From Terriglobia bacterium (lineage in GTDB: Bacteria > Acidobacteriota > Terriglobia > Versatilivoradales > Versatilivoraceae): a stretch of DNA of 64,000 nucleotides. The stretch spans positions 4,235,136-4,299,135 of the forward strand of contig OX638355.1 of NCBI GenBank assembly GCA_951813285.1, in the 5' to 3' direction. This document shows positions 1 through 9,958 of the stretch, piece after piece. The notes under the pieces are model-generated. The model saw only the letters and a list, made by a program, of their open reading frames with translations, had not been told where the DNA came from and ran no database searches. Numbering within the stretch: the stretch's first letter is position 1; every line of letters starts with the position of its first letter. The translations under genes and the position numbers were made by a program.

Positions 1-2
1 CC

Positions 3-1502
3 GACCTGGGGGTCAATCTGCTGAGGATCGGACGCGAGGCCGAAGCCAAGGAGATCCTGGAAAAGGCCTACCAAGTCGATCCTTTCAACCTCTGGACCGT
101 CAACACCCTGCGCCTCATGGACAGCTTCGTGAACTTCGAGACGCTGGCCACGCCCCACTTCACCGTGAAGCTGCACCGGGAGGAAACGGCCCTGCTGAGC
201 CATTACGTTCCCCCGTTGCTGGAGAAGGCTCACGCGGACCTCTCCGCCAGGTATGGATTCACCCCCGCCGGACCGATCTACTTCGAGATGTACCCCAACC
301 ATGAGGACTTTGCCGTGCGTGCGCTGGGAGTCCCCGGCCTGGGGGCCCTGGGCGTCTGCTTCGGCCCGGGCATCGTCATGGACTCCCCGCGGGCGCGCCC
401 GCGGGGGCAGTTCAACTGGGGCAGCACCTTGTGGCACGAATTCGCCCATGTGATCACACTGGGAATGACCGACCATCGAGTTCCCCGCTGGTTCAGCGAG
501 GGGATCTCCGTCATGGAGGAATACCGGGCCATGCCCGGTTGGGGCGACCGCCTGGACCTGCAGACGCTGAAGTTCATTCAGCAGGGGAAGCTGCTGCCCA
601 TCCGCGAGCTGAACGGCGGCTTTCTGCGGCCCCAGTTCCCCGGGCAGGTCTCCCTCTCCTACTTTCAGGCCGGCAAGGCCTGCCAGTTCATCGAGTCCCG
701 CTTCGGCTTTCCCAGGATCCTGGCCCTGCTGGAAAGCTTCAAGCGGAATGCCTCCCTGGAGGATGCGCTCCGGCAGGTGCTGGATCTGTCTCCCGAGGAC
801 TTCGATCGCCAGTTCAAGGCCTACCTGGAATCGAGCCTGGGGGACGCCCTGGAGCACGTCGACTTCCAGGTACTGGGGCAGAGGGTACTGATGAATTCCC
901 CCGAGCGGTTGGAAGCGCTGCTGGCCGAGCAGCCCAACAATTTTTTTGCCAACCTGAAGATGGCGGGATATCATCGACAGCGAGGAGAAGAGGAGGCAGC
1001 CATTCGCCTGCTGAGTCGCGCCAAGGCAGTGTTTCCCGCCTATGCGGGTCCGGACAGCCCTTACCGCCAGCTCAGCCGGATTTACCGGGAACGTGGCCGG
1101 GCCGGGGCAGCCATCGAAGAACTACGGCAGCTCACCCACATCCATGGCGACGACCTGGAGTCGCTGACCACCCTGGCCGCCTGGCTGCAGGAGGCGGGGA
1201 GGTCGCAGGAAGCTGCGGCGGTCCTGGAACGGGCGATCCATGTCTACCCCTTTGACCGGGACACCCATCAACAGTTGGGGGATCTCTTCATGGGGGAAGG
1301 AGAAGCAGCCAGGGCGGTGCGAGAGTATCGAGCCCTGCTGGCGCTTCAGCCCCCTGACCGAGCGGCTGCCCACTACCAACTCGCCCGGGCCCTGCTTCGC
1401 CTTGGCCGGCGTGTCGAGGCCAAAGCCGCGGTCCTCTCCTCTCTGGAAATTGCTCCCGGGTTCGAGCCGGCTCAGGAACTGCTGCTGACCCTGGTGGAAT
1501 AG
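3..1502 (+). CDS. TPR-containing gluzincin-type metallopeptidase, 5' end outside the window
   Basis: The reading frame is open from the first bases, so the ATG at 117 is internal and the gene is cut by the left edge (499 residues visible). An HEFAH zinc motif lies at 435-449 and is followed by RVPRWFSEGISVMEE, where the second glutamate-containing helix of peptidase MA-like gluzincins is expected. From about nucleotide 900 to the end the protein consists of TPR-like helical pairs (for example NFFANLKMAGYHRQRGEEE), and the stretch before the protease domain also looks TPR-like. The family is usually envelope-associated, but the signal sequence, if any, is not visible. It is 78 bp upstream of the MoxR gene and co-directional. 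Substrate unknown. Family call fairly sure, role not. Confidence 0.8.
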   Translation, partial: DLGVNLLRIGREAEAKEILEKAYQVDPFNLWTVNTLRLMDSFVNFETLATPHFTVKLHREETALLSHYVPPLLEKAHADLSARYGFTPAGPIYFEMYPNHEDFAVRALGVPGLGALGVCFGPGIVMDSPRARPRGQFNWGSTLWHEFAHVITLGMTDHRVPRWFSEGISVMEEYRAMPGWGDRLDLQTLKFIQQGKLLPIRELNGGFLRPQFPGQVSLSYFQAGKACQFIESRFGFPRILALLESFKRNASLEDALRQVLDLSPEDFDRQFKAYLESSLGDALEHVDFQVLGQRVLMNSPERLEALLAEQPNNFFANLKMAGYHRQRGEEEAAIRLLSRAKAVFPAYAGPDSPYRQLSRIYRERGRAGAAIEELRQLTHIHGDDLESLTTLAAWLQEAGRSQEAAAVLERAIHVYPFDRDTHQQLGDLFMGEGEAARAVREYRALLALQPPDRAAAHYQLARALLRLGRRVEAKAAVLSSLEIAPGFEPAQELLLTLVE

Positions 1503-1580
1503 GCGCCTGAATCCCGCGGGTCCTTGACCTCGGGCGGGGTTCAGAGCCCCCCGTGTCGGTTTCGCAACAAGTGCAACCCC

Positions 1581-2645
1581 ATGTCCATCAACCCTCAATC
1601 GACGCAGGAAACGGCCCTCGTCACTCCGGGGGACGGCGCACCGGCCGCTTCCGAAGTGGAGCTGCTGGAAAAGATGCGGCAGGCCCACGCGGAGATCCTG
1701 CGGGAAATTCGCAGGGAGATCGTCGGACAGGACCGCGTGGTGGATCAGGTTCTGATTTCTCTCTTCGTGGGAGGGCATTCAATCATCACCGGCGTGCCGG
1801 GCCTGGCCAAGACCCTGCTGATCAAGACCGTCGCCAAGGTCCTGGACCTGAAGTTCAATCGGATCCAGTTCACGCCCGACCTGATGCCGGCCGATATCAC
1901 CGGCACCGACATCATCGAGGAAGACCACGCCACCGGGCGGCGGACGCTGGCGTTCGTCAAGGGTCCGATCTTCGCCAACATCATTCTGGCCGACGAGATC
2001 AATCGAACCCCACCCAAGACCCAGTCGGCCCTGCTGGAAGCCATGCAGGAGTACAGCGTGACCGTTCAGGGCGTCACCTACGACCTCCAGCCTCCCTTCT
2101 ACGTCCTGGCCACCCAGAACCCCATCGAGCTGGAAGGCACCTATCCCCTGCCCGAGGCCCAGGTGGACCGCTTCATGTTCAACATTCTGATCGACTATCT
2201 CTCGGAGTCGGATGAGCTCCAGGTGGTGAAAGACACCACTTCCCTGCGCGACATTCGCTACCGACCCCTGATCGGGGGGGAGGATATCGTGGAGTTCCAG
2301 CGCGTGGTCCGCCGCATCCCCGTCGCCGATTCGGTTGCCCGCTACGCGGTCAGACTGGTGCGAGCCTCCCGTCCCAGCGACCCCAGCGCTCCCGACTTCA
2401 TCAAGTCCTGGGTCAACTACGGCGCCAGCTTGCGGGCCTCCCAATTCCTGATCCTGGGCGGCAAAGCCAAGGCGGTGCTGCAGGGCCGCTATAACGTGTC
2501 GGTGGAGGACATCCGCGAGCTGGCGCCGCCGATCCTCCGCCACCGCATCCTCACCAACTTTCACGCCGAATCGGAACAGGTGGACTCCGACCTGATCATT
2601 GGCAAGCTGATCGAAGCCGTACCGGCGCCGTCCTCGGGCTTGTAG
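1581..2645 (+). CDS. MoxR-family AAA ATPase
   Basis: MoxR ATPases act as chaperones that remodel or activate partner proteins carrying VWA (MIDAS) domains. The Walker A motif GVPGLAKT is near residue 70; the Walker B region EINRTPPKTQSALLEAMQE and the sensor 1 segment ATQNPIELEGTYPLPEAQ follow with the expected spacing. The 354-residue length from the ATG at 1581 fits the family; an in-frame start at 1524 would add an unconserved 19-residue extension. The next three genes are DUF58, a VWA protein and DUF4175, the usual partners of MoxR in these loci, so the ATPase probably acts on them at the inner membrane. Confidence 0.95.
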   Translation: MSINPQSTQETALVTPGDGAPAASEVELLEKMRQAHAEILREIRREIVGQDRVVDQVLISLFVGGHSIITGVPGLAKTLLIKTVAKVLDLKFNRIQFTPDLMPADITGTDIIEEDHATGRRTLAFVKGPIFANIILADEINRTPPKTQSALLEAMQEYSVTVQGVTYDLQPPFYVLATQNPIELEGTYPLPEAQVDRFMFNILIDYLSESDELQVVKDTTSLRDIRYRPLIGGEDIVEFQRVVRRIPVADSVARYAVRLVRASRPSDPSAPDFIKSWVNYGASLRASQFLILGGKAKAVLQGRYNVSVEDIRELAPPILRHRILTNFHAESEQVDSDLIIGKLIEAVPAPSSGL

Positions 2646-2673
2646 CCCGGTCACCCGACAGGGAGCCAGTCCC

Positions 2674-3594
2674 ATGATTCCCCAGGCGGGAACGGCCTCT
2701 CAACACTCTCCGCTGCGTTTCCTGGACCCTGCCGTCCTGTCCAGAATCGGCAGCCTGGAACTGGTGGCGCGAACGGTCGTGGAAGGATTCATCTCCGGCC
2801 TGCATCGATCGCCCTTCCTGGGCTTCAGTGTCGATTTCGCCCAGTACCGCCAATATATCGAGGGAGACGACATTCGCCAGATCGACTGGAAGGTGTTTGC
2901 CCGATCCGACCGTCACTACGTCAAGCAGTACGAGGGCGAGACCAGCACCAACGTCTATCTGCTGTTGGACATCTCCGGTTCCATGGCCTACCGCTCGGAC
3001 TCCGTCACCAAGATGGACTACGCCCGCTATCTCACGGCCAGCCTGGCCTATTTCGCCCAGCGCCAACGGGACAGAGCAGGGTTGACCACCTTCGCCGCCG
3101 GCCTGGTGGACAAGCTGCCCCCCCGCTGCCGGCGGGAGCACCTGTTGAGCCTGCTGCACCTGATCGACAAGGCCAGGGCCGAGTCCGCGACCGCTTTCGG
3201 GAAACCGCTGCGGGCACTGGCCGAGACCATCCGCAGGCGAGGTATCGTGGTTCTCGTCTCCGACCTGTATGCTCCGACCGGGGAGATTTTGGAAAGCATT
3301 CGGCAATTCCGCTTCCAGGGCAATGACGTCATCGTCATTCAGATTCTGGATCCCCAGGAGCAGCGGTTCGATTTTTCCGATTCCGTTCAAATGGTGGACA
3401 TGGAAACCCGCCGCAGACTGGTCATGGATCCGGCACTGGTTCGAGCCGACTATCTGGCGCGACTGGAGAGCCATCAGCAGGAGATCAGGAACCTCTGCGG
3501 CGCCTTGGGAGTGGACTTCATGGTTCTGGATACCTCCCAACCCCTGGACCGGGCTCTCTACCGCTACATTTCCACCAGGCAGAAGTCGATGTAG
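2674..3594 (+). CDS. DUF58 domain protein (VWA-like)
   Basis: A 306-residue soluble protein with the DUF58 signature (GDDIRQIDWKVFARSD at about residues 68-83), followed by DISGSMA at about 99, a MIDAS-type DxSxS metal site. No membrane segment or signal peptide is seen. DUF58 proteins are nearly always encoded next to a MoxR ATPase and are inferred to be its substrates or adaptors. GGGAG lies 8 nt upstream of the ATG. Only 28 bp separate it from the moxR-like gene, so co-transcription is likely. Confidence 0.93.
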   Translation: MIPQAGTASQHSPLRFLDPAVLSRIGSLELVARTVVEGFISGLHRSPFLGFSVDFAQYRQYIEGDDIRQIDWKVFARSDRHYVKQYEGETSTNVYLLLDISGSMAYRSDSVTKMDYARYLTASLAYFAQRQRDRAGLTTFAAGLVDKLPPRCRREHLLSLLHLIDKARAESATAFGKPLRALAETIRRRGIVVLVSDLYAPTGEILESIRQFRFQGNDVIVIQILDPQEQRFDFSDSVQMVDMETRRRLVMDPALVRADYLARLESHQQEIRNLCGALGVDFMVLDTSQPLDRALYRYISTRQKSM

Positions 3595-3625
3595 GGACGA
3601 GGCCCGGTCGTTCCTGCGGCGCCCC

Positions 3626-5722
3626 ATGCAATTCCTCAACCCGCTACTCCTGCTCGGCAGTCTGGCTCTGATAGGCCCAATCCTGGTCCACCTGGTGCGC
3701 CGGGAGACCTCGCGCCAGGTTCTCTTCAGCTCCTTGATGTTCATCCGTCGCACTCCGCGGGCCTCCCTTCGGAAGCAGCGGCTGCGAAACCCCCTGCTGC
3801 TGCTGCTGCGCCTGGCCGCCCTGCTGCTGCTGGTGCTGGCTTTTGCCCGGCCGCTGCTCACCGACTCCGACGCCCTCGGTCTTTCCGGCTCGGGCGGCCG
3901 ATCCCTGGTCCTTCTGCTGGATGACTCCTTCAGCATGCGCTTCGGGGACCGCTTCGAGCAAGCCAGGACACAGGTCCGATCGATTCTGCAGGGCACGAGT
4001 CCCGGCGACCGGGTCCAACTGGTCCGCTTTTCCGATTCCACCCGGCTCCTCAACCGCCCAGAGGCCAATCCCAGGGAGGTCCTCAGCCTCATCGACGCCC
4101 TTGAGCCGGGGTTTTCCGGGACCGACTACGGGCCCGCCCTGCGGTTGGCCGACCAGCTCCTGGCCGGCACGGCGGACCGTTCCCCGGAGATCCACTGGGT
4201 CAGCGACTTTCAGGAGTCGGGTTGGAAACCGGGATCGCAAGGGATCTCCATCGATGAGAGGGTCGACCTTCACGCCTACCCGGTGGCATCGACTCCCGGA
4301 ACCAATGTCTCGATCGGCCAGGTAACGATCCAACCCGAAGATCGTTCCTCATCACGGGTAACCATCACCGCCGAGACTCGATCCCAGAACCTCCGGCAGG
4401 CTCTGGAGCTGGTCCTGGCCCTGGAGATCAACGAGCAACCCGCCGGCAGCCGAACGGTCCGCCTGGGAGTCGACGACAGGAGAGTGGTCCGGTTCGAGTC
4501 GGTAGCCGTCCCCCGGGGCGAGTCCCATGCCAGGCTTGACCTGCAATTCGAGGATTCCCTGCCCGAGGACAACTTCGCCTACAGCTCGCTCTCCCCTCCT
4601 CCCCGCCTGAAGACCCTGCTGCTGGGAGGCAACCGCCGGGACCACTACTACCTGAGCCGGGCATTGACGGCCAGTCCCGATTCTCCCATCGACCTGGAGG
4701 TCGCTGAACCGGGGCGGATTCCACCGGCCAGGCTGTCTTCCTATGCCGCCGTAATTCTGAACAACAGCGGCCCCCTGCCCGCGGAGACGGCTTCAGCCCT
4801 GGTCCGGTTTGTCGAATCGGGGGGAGGAATGCTTCTGATTTCAGGACCCCGAACCCATGCGGACAGCCTGAGCGAACTGGAAGAGATCCTGCCGGCCAGG
4901 CTGCTGAAGCGGTACCGGGCCGCCGGCCAAGGCGAGGATCAGCTCATCGGCCGGCTGCAGAAGCGCCATCCGATCTTCAACCATTTTGAAGAAGTCCACT
5001 TCTCCTACCTGATGGCAACCCCCTTCACCGATTTCCACCTGGTGGAATCCCTGGCGGGCAGCCAGGTCCTGGCCGACTTGCAGAACGGGAGTCCCCTGCT
5101 GCTGGAGAGAGGGCTCGGCAATGGCCGGGTCCTGCTGTTTACCTCATCCCTGGATCGAAACTGGAACCAGCTCCCCCTGAAGTCTGTCTTTCTGCCCTTC
5201 TGCCAGGAGATGGTCAAGTACGCCGCCCGCTTCCAACCCTCCCCGCGAGCCTACCGGGTCGGCGAAAGGGTCGCGCTCGAGTCCTTGAATCCTCAGTGGA
5301 GCAAAGCTCTGGCCAAACTCTCGCGCTCCAACCGCTCCTATGCCCACACCTGGACGGTGGTCGCGCCCTCCGGCCGGGAGATCCCCCTGGACGATCTGCT
5401 CGGCGGAGATTCGTCTTCACTGCAATTGACCGAGCCGGGCTTTTATCGCTTCCGTGTACAGGAGACAGAACACCTGCTGGCCGCCAATCTGGATCCGCGG
5501 GAGTCGGATTTGAGCAGCCCGAACCCGGAGCCACTGCTGGCGCAATTGCCTCGGGAATCCCGCCAAGCGGGCGCGGCGCCGCGGCAGCCAACCTCGCTCG
5601 ACGGTCGCCACGCCCTCGAAAACCGGCAGCATCTCTGGTGGTATCTGGTGCTGACCGCCTGTCTGGCGTTGTTGGTTGAGAGTTTGCTGGCGAACCGCTA
5701 TTCTAACGGCGTACCGGAGTGA
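3626..5722 (+). CDS. BatA-like membrane protein with VWA domain
   Basis: The 698-residue protein begins with the BatA N-terminal signature (MQFLNPLLLLGSLALIGPIL, then a second hydrophobic stretch around residues 55-75). A VWA domain follows with LLLDDSFSM near residue 97, a complete DxSxS. A central region resembles a glutamine-amidotransferase-like fold (VILNNSGPLPAETASALVRF, GGGMLLISGP), and a C-terminal membrane helix starts at HLWWYLVLTACLALL. The start at 3626 is chosen because it places the membrane segment at the N terminus; the frame is open further upstream. The gene overlaps the DUF4175 gene by 4 bp if that uses its GTG. Function in this class is envelope-related (aerotolerance in Bacteroides), but the mechanism is unknown. 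Confidence 0.9.
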   Translation: MQFLNPLLLLGSLALIGPILVHLVRRETSRQVLFSSLMFIRRTPRASLRKQRLRNPLLLLLRLAALLLLVLAFARPLLTDSDALGLSGSGGRSLVLLLDDSFSMRFGDRFEQARTQVRSILQGTSPGDRVQLVRFSDSTRLLNRPEANPREVLSLIDALEPGFSGTDYGPALRLADQLLAGTADRSPEIHWVSDFQESGWKPGSQGISIDERVDLHAYPVASTPGTNVSIGQVTIQPEDRSSSRVTITAETRSQNLRQALELVLALEINEQPAGSRTVRLGVDDRRVVRFESVAVPRGESHARLDLQFEDSLPEDNFAYSSLSPPPRLKTLLLGGNRRDHYYLSRALTASPDSPIDLEVAEPGRIPPARLSSYAAVILNNSGPLPAETASALVRFVESGGGMLLISGPRTHADSLSELEEILPARLLKRYRAAGQGEDQLIGRLQKRHPIFNHFEEVHFSYLMATPFTDFHLVESLAGSQVLADLQNGSPLLLERGLGNGRVLLFTSSLDRNWNQLPLKSVFLPFCQEMVKYAARFQPSPRAYRVGERVALESLNPQWSKALAKLSRSNRSYAHTWTVVAPSGREIPLDDLLGGDSSSLQLTEPGFYRFRVQETEHLLAANLDPRESDLSSPNPEPLLAQLPRESRQAGAAPRQPTSLDGRHALENRQHLWWYLVLTACLALLVESLLANRYSNGVPE

Positions 5723-8700
5723 AAGCCGGAGAGGCGCACTTACCTTTATCCATGACCGCGGAACGGCAACGCTTGCAGACCACCATCCGGCGGACCCGCC
5801 GGCGTTTCAAGAGGATCGCTTCGATCCGGGGCCTTGCCTGGTGGCTGGGGCTCTGCCTGATGGTGGTGGCTGTCGCCGTGGCCGGCGTCGACTATTGGAA
5901 CTACAGCCGGAAGGCCCTCCTGCTGGCCCGCTGGACCTCCCTGCTCGTAATCGGGCTTTCTCTGGCCTGGCTGGTGGTGCGCCCCCTGGCTCGGCGAGTC
6001 AGCGACTTTCAGATCGCCCGCACCATCGAGGAACACTACCCCCAGTTGCAGGATCGCCTGGTCACGGCCGTCGAGTTGGACTCCCGGAAGGACCGTAATG
6101 CCCAACGCCACCCCTTCCTGTCGCTCCTGCTGCGTGATGCGGCCCATCAGAGCCGTTTCGTCAAGCCTCCGGAGATTTTCAACCGCAAGGAACCCTTGCA
6201 GTCGGCCCTGATCGGTTCCGGGCTGGTGCTGCTGTTTGTCCTGCTGCAGCTCCATGGTCCCCACTATTTCCAGTTCGCAACTCTGAAGCTCTATGCCGAT
6301 CAATGGTGGCCCCAGGCGGCCCGGCTCTATCGCATCCAGGTGTCTCCCGGCGACGCCCGCATCCGCAAAGGGTCGGATCAAACCGTCACGGCCAGGCTCG
6401 AGGGCTTCGAGGCGGAACCGGTCCAGCTGTTTTTCCGCGATCCCCGGAGTGAAAGCTGGAAATCCCGCCCGATGACGGCTGAAGCCGGCGCCAACCGATT
6501 CGAGTTCTCCTTCGTGGACATCGGCGAACCCATACGCTACTACGTCCAGGCCTCCAACATCCGCTCCGACGCTTATGAGCTCTCGGTCCTGGAGACGGCT
6601 CGAGTTCGACAGATCGATCTGACCTATCGTTTTCCGTCCTATACCGGCCTGCCCCGGCGCACCGAGAGAAACGGCGGCGACATCGATGCCCTTCGCGGCA
6701 CTCGGGTCGAGGTCAAGGCACACCTCAACCTGGAACCGGTCTCCGCGCGCATTCTGCTGGGAGACGGGACGTCCATCCCGATGCAAAAGGAGGAGGGACC
6801 GGCCGTCAGCGGGGAAATCAAGGTCTCCGGCGACTCGACCTATCGAATCCAGCTCACCGAGGACTGGACCGGCGAGACGGTGGAATCCCATGCCTACGCC
6901 ATTTCCGCCATCCGGGACCAGCCTCCCCAGGTGGCCTGGACCCGGCCGGGACGGGACCGACAGGCCACAGCCCTGGAGGAGGTCCTGACCGAGGCCAAGG
7001 CCGACGATGACTTCGGCCTGAGGAACCTGGAGCTGCACTACGCCCTCAACGGCGCGCGGCCGGCCAAGATTGACCTTTTCAAACCCAGCGGCGGAGGTCT
7101 CCCCCGCTCCATCTCGGCGACCCATACCTTTTTCCTGGAGGAGTTCGATCTGCAGCCGGGCGACTTCGTCAGCTACTTCGCCCGGGCTTCCGACGCCCTT
7201 TCGACCACCACCAGCGACATCTACTTTCTGGAAGTGCGCCCTTTCGGCAAGCAATACCAGCAACGCCAGTCGGGAGCCCGGCGGGGCGGAGGTTCCTCCA
7301 ACCTGGATTCGCTGCTCTCCCGGCGCCAGAAACAGATCCTGGTAGCCACCTGGGGATTGATTCGAGACCGCAAGCGTCTGGAGAAAAAGGAATTTCGAAA
7401 TTCCCTGCGACTGCTGGGAGAACTCCAGCTCAAGCTGCAGCAGCGTACCCAATCCCTGGCCGACCGGGTCCAGAGAAGGGCCCTGACCGGCCTCGACCCG
7501 GACATTCAAAAGTTCTCCGAGAACCTGGTTCAAGCGGTCCAGGCCATGGTTCCGGCCCATCAATCGCTCTCCCAACGCGATCCGGATGAGGCCGTTCCCC
7601 ACCAGCAGAGGGCACTGCAGTCCCTGATGCGGGCCGAGACTTTCTACAAGGAAGTTCAGGTGGCCCGCGGCGGAGCTCAGGGACGGACGACCTGGGCCCA
7701 GGAACTGGAGAGCCTGTTCGAGCTGGAGCTGGACAAGCTGAAGAACCAATACGAGGTCCAGCAGCAGGCCGGCGCCTCCGATTCCCGCCGGCAGATGGAC
7801 GAAGCCACCCGCAAGCTGCGGGAACTGGCCCGACGGCAGCAGCAGATCAACCAGGACCAACGCCGCAGGATGCTGGAAGGCGCCAGCCGGCAGCTCGGCG
7901 GAGGTGAAGGGTCCCGGCAAGGGATGCTTCAGGCGGAGGCGGAGAAGTTGGCCAGACGGTTGGAACGGCTTTCCAGAGAAATGGAACGTCCTTCCCTGCG
8001 AGAGGTGAGCCAACGCCTGCAGCAAGCAGCCAGGGAAATGCGGAAACTCGGAGGCGCCGGGGGAAGCCAGGCGGAAAACCGGGGTCTGCAGGCATTGAGC
8101 CGGATCCGGGAGGCCGGCTCGGTGTTGGATCGCCAGCGCCGGACGGACCTGGATTCGGAAATGAGCCGTCTTCGGAGCCAGGCCCGAGATCTGGTGCAGC
8201 GGCAGAGACACATCCGGTCCGAGTTGGAGGGTCTGAAAGCAGGCGTTGCTCGTGAGGATCCCATTGAGCCTCTGCTGGAGCAAAGACGGCGCATGCTGAG
8301 GGACAAGACCAGCCTGCAGCAGTCACTCCGGGAGATGGAAGGCCGGCTCTTCTCCACCGCCAAAGGAGCCGACCTGCAGCAGCCCGAGGCGTCGCGACGG
8401 CTGAGGGCCGCCGGCCAATCCATCCGCAACCGCGGGCTGCACGAACAGATGGATCAAAGCCGGCAGTTCCTGCAGCTGGGACTGCTGGACCTCGCCGCAC
8501 AGGACGAGCAGCGCATCCAGACCGCCCTGTCGGACCTGCGGGATCAAGTGGCTGAAGCCGGAGAGGCCGCCCGCAAGGGCCCGGCAAAACCGTCGGCCGA
8601 AGAACGGCTGAGCCGGGCGCTGACGCAGGCCGGAGACCTGTTGTCGAACCTGGAGTCGCTGAAGCGACGGATCGCCGACCTCCAGGCCCGCTCCGGGGCC

Positions 8701-9240
8701 CAGCAGCCCGCCGGACCTTCCGGTCCCGGCTCCGGCAAGTCTGCCGAGCCGAACCGGCCGCAGAGACTTCGGCGGCAGTCGCAGACGGGCAGGCCCGCCG
8801 CCGCGGAGAACCCGGAGCAGAGACGGTCAGGCCGGGGCCGGGGTCAGGCGGCCGTCAATTTCGGCGATCGGGAGTTGCCGCCGCCCACCACGCTGACGCC
8901 TCGACAGGCCCGCCAGTTCGAAAAGGAGTTCCAGCATCGCCTGGGAGAGGCCCGTGATTTGAGACGAAGCCTCGCAGGCGACGCCGATCTGGCGGCCCAG
9001 GTCAGAAACATGGTGAAACGCATGGAACAGATGAAGTCGCTCCAGTTTCTCGCCGACCCCCAGGAACTGGAGAGACTTCGCCGAAGCGTCATCGAGGGCC
9101 TGCGGCAACTGGAATTCGACCTTGGCCGCAAGGTCCGGCAACTGGACGGGAGCGACTCGATTCATCTGGTCAAGGACGAGGACGCTCCCTCCCGGTACCG
9201 CAAGCAGGTGGAGGACTACTACAAGGCGCTGGCCCGGTGA
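5719..9240 (+). CDS. DUF4175-type giant membrane-anchored coiled-coil protein
   Basis: A 1173-residue protein using GTG at 5719, which overlaps the preceding stop; an ATG at 5752 is the alternative start. Two N-terminal membrane helices (about residues 35-55 and 70-88) and a third near residue 165 precede a periplasmic-looking beta-rich region (to about residue 510). A very long glutamine/arginine-rich coiled-coil region follows (about 510-1120). The architecture matches DUF4175 proteins found next to MoxR, DUF58 and BatA genes. No catalytic motif seen. The coiled coil may span or organise the periplasm; that is inference. Confidence 0.85.
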   Translation: MKAGEAHLPLSMTAERQRLQTTIRRTRRRFKRIASIRGLAWWLGLCLMVVAVAVAGVDYWNYSRKALLLARWTSLLVIGLSLAWLVVRPLARRVSDFQIARTIEEHYPQLQDRLVTAVELDSRKDRNAQRHPFLSLLLRDAAHQSRFVKPPEIFNRKEPLQSALIGSGLVLLFVLLQLHGPHYFQFATLKLYADQWWPQAARLYRIQVSPGDARIRKGSDQTVTARLEGFEAEPVQLFFRDPRSESWKSRPMTAEAGANRFEFSFVDIGEPIRYYVQASNIRSDAYELSVLETARVRQIDLTYRFPSYTGLPRRTERNGGDIDALRGTRVEVKAHLNLEPVSARILLGDGTSIPMQKEEGPAVSGEIKVSGDSTYRIQLTEDWTGETVESHAYAISAIRDQPPQVAWTRPGRDRQATALEEVLTEAKADDDFGLRNLELHYALNGARPAKIDLFKPSGGGLPRSISATHTFFLEEFDLQPGDFVSYFARASDALSTTTSDIYFLEVRPFGKQYQQRQSGARRGGGSSNLDSLLSRRQKQILVATWGLIRDRKRLEKKEFRNSLRLLGELQLKLQQRTQSLADRVQRRALTGLDPDIQKFSENLVQAVQAMVPAHQSLSQRDPDEAVPHQQRALQSLMRAETFYKEVQVARGGAQGRTTWAQELESLFELELDKLKNQYEVQQQAGASDSRRQMDEATRKLRELARRQQQINQDQRRRMLEGASRQLGGGEGSRQGMLQAEAEKLARRLERLSREMERPSLREVSQRLQQAAREMRKLGGAGGSQAENRGLQALSRIREAGSVLDRQRRTDLDSEMSRLRSQARDLVQRQRHIRSELEGLKAGVAREDPIEPLLEQRRRMLRDKTSLQQSLREMEGRLFSTAKGADLQQPEASRRLRAAGQSIRNRGLHEQMDQSRQFLQLGLLDLAAQDEQRIQTALSDLRDQVAEAGEAARKGPAKPSAEERLSRALTQAGDLLSNLESLKRRIADLQARSGAQQPAGPSGPGSGKSAEPNRPQRLRRQSQTGRPAAAENPEQRRSGRGRGQAAVNFGDRELPPPTTLTPRQARQFEKEFQHRLGEARDLRRSLAGDADLAAQVRNMVKRMEQMKSLQFLADPQELERLRRSVIEGLRQLEFDLGRKVRQLDGSDSIHLVKDEDAPSRYRKQVEDYYKALAR

Positions 9241-9299
9241 CCCAGGGGGCGAGGGGTTTTTCAAATGGAGTCTATCTCTGCTGTGTGGATGGGGAGAAC

Positions 9300-9506
9300 A
9301 TGAACGCAGAAATCCTTACAATCGTGGGCGTGGGTGTTGCCCTCGGCGGCCTGATCTACACCAGTATCGCGCGGCTGGAAAATCGACTGGATGTCAGGAT
9401 CAGCGCTCTGGAATCCCGGATTGGCGAACTGCGCGAGCGCATGGCGCACCTGGAGGGGCTGTTGGAAGGCTTGCGGGAGGCCATCACGCGACGGGCCGCC
9501 AGTTGA
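9300..9506 (+). CDS. small membrane-anchored coiled-coil protein, unknown
   Basis: A 68-residue protein starting at the ATG at 9300, well placed behind GGGGAGA. An upstream in-frame GTG at 9237 overlaps the previous stop but would add a poorly hydrophobic extension. The protein has one N-terminal membrane helix (about residues 4-21) followed by a charged heptad-rich helix to the end (LESRIGELRERMAHLEGLLE). It lies between DUF4175 and the unknown gene at 9539, with 59 bp and 32 bp gaps. No family recognised. Confidence 0.6.
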   Translation: MNAEILTIVGVGVALGGLIYTSIARLENRLDVRISALESRIGELRERMAHLEGLLEGLREAITRRAAS

Positions 9507-9538
9507 CGGATTGTTTTAAGGGAGCCGAGGAGACATCC

Positions 9539-9958
9539 GTGTCCTGGGTGAGTCTGCCGGCACAACACGCGCCCTGGAAGGGCCTGGTGCTGGCGCTGGT
9601 GGTTGCCGCCACGGCGGCGGCCGTCTTTCTGGGCACGCAGAGTCCGGGCTGGACCCTCTTGTCGGTAATCCTGCTGCTGGTCGGTGTCCATGACTTCCTG
9701 CTGCCCACCACCTATCAGCTCAGCGAGGAGGGTGTCTCCAGCCGCATCCTGTGGCACCGGCAGCACAAGCCCTGGTCCTCTTGCCGGTCTTACTGGGTCG
9801 ACGCCCACGGGGTGCTGCTGAGTCCCTTTCCCGAGCGCAGCCGCCTGGAATCCCACCGCGGCCTCTACCTGCGGTTCGCGGGCGCCGACCGCCAGGCCGT
9901 GGTCCGTTTCGTGCGGCGCAAAATCATCCGGCCGACTCCGGCCAATTCGAGGGCATGA
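9539..9958 (+). CDS. small two-helix membrane protein, unknown
   Basis: A 139-residue protein with GTG start at 9539 behind a strong GGAGCCGAGGAGA signal. Two adjacent hydrophobic segments (about residues 14-31 and 36-52) are followed by a basic cytoplasmic-looking beta-rich tail (YQLSEEGVSSRILWHRQ and later YLRFAGADRQAVVRFVRRK). The tail resembles bacterial PH-like domains in layout, but I cannot assign it. Its stop overlaps the next start (ATGA), so translation is probably coupled. Confidence 0.7.
   Translation: MSWVSLPAQHAPWKGLVLALVVAATAAAVFLGTQSPGWTLLSVILLLVGVHDFLLPTTYQLSEEGVSSRILWHRQHKPWSSCRSYWVDAHGVLLSPFPERSRLESHRGLYLRFAGADRQAVVRFVRRKIIRPTPANSRA

Noticed and set aside
5746-8283. Long - strand reading frame (845 codons) opposite DUF4175
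   Set aside because: It lies fully antisense to a well-supported gene, has no ribosome-binding site or family features, and such frames are expected in G+C-rich DNA.
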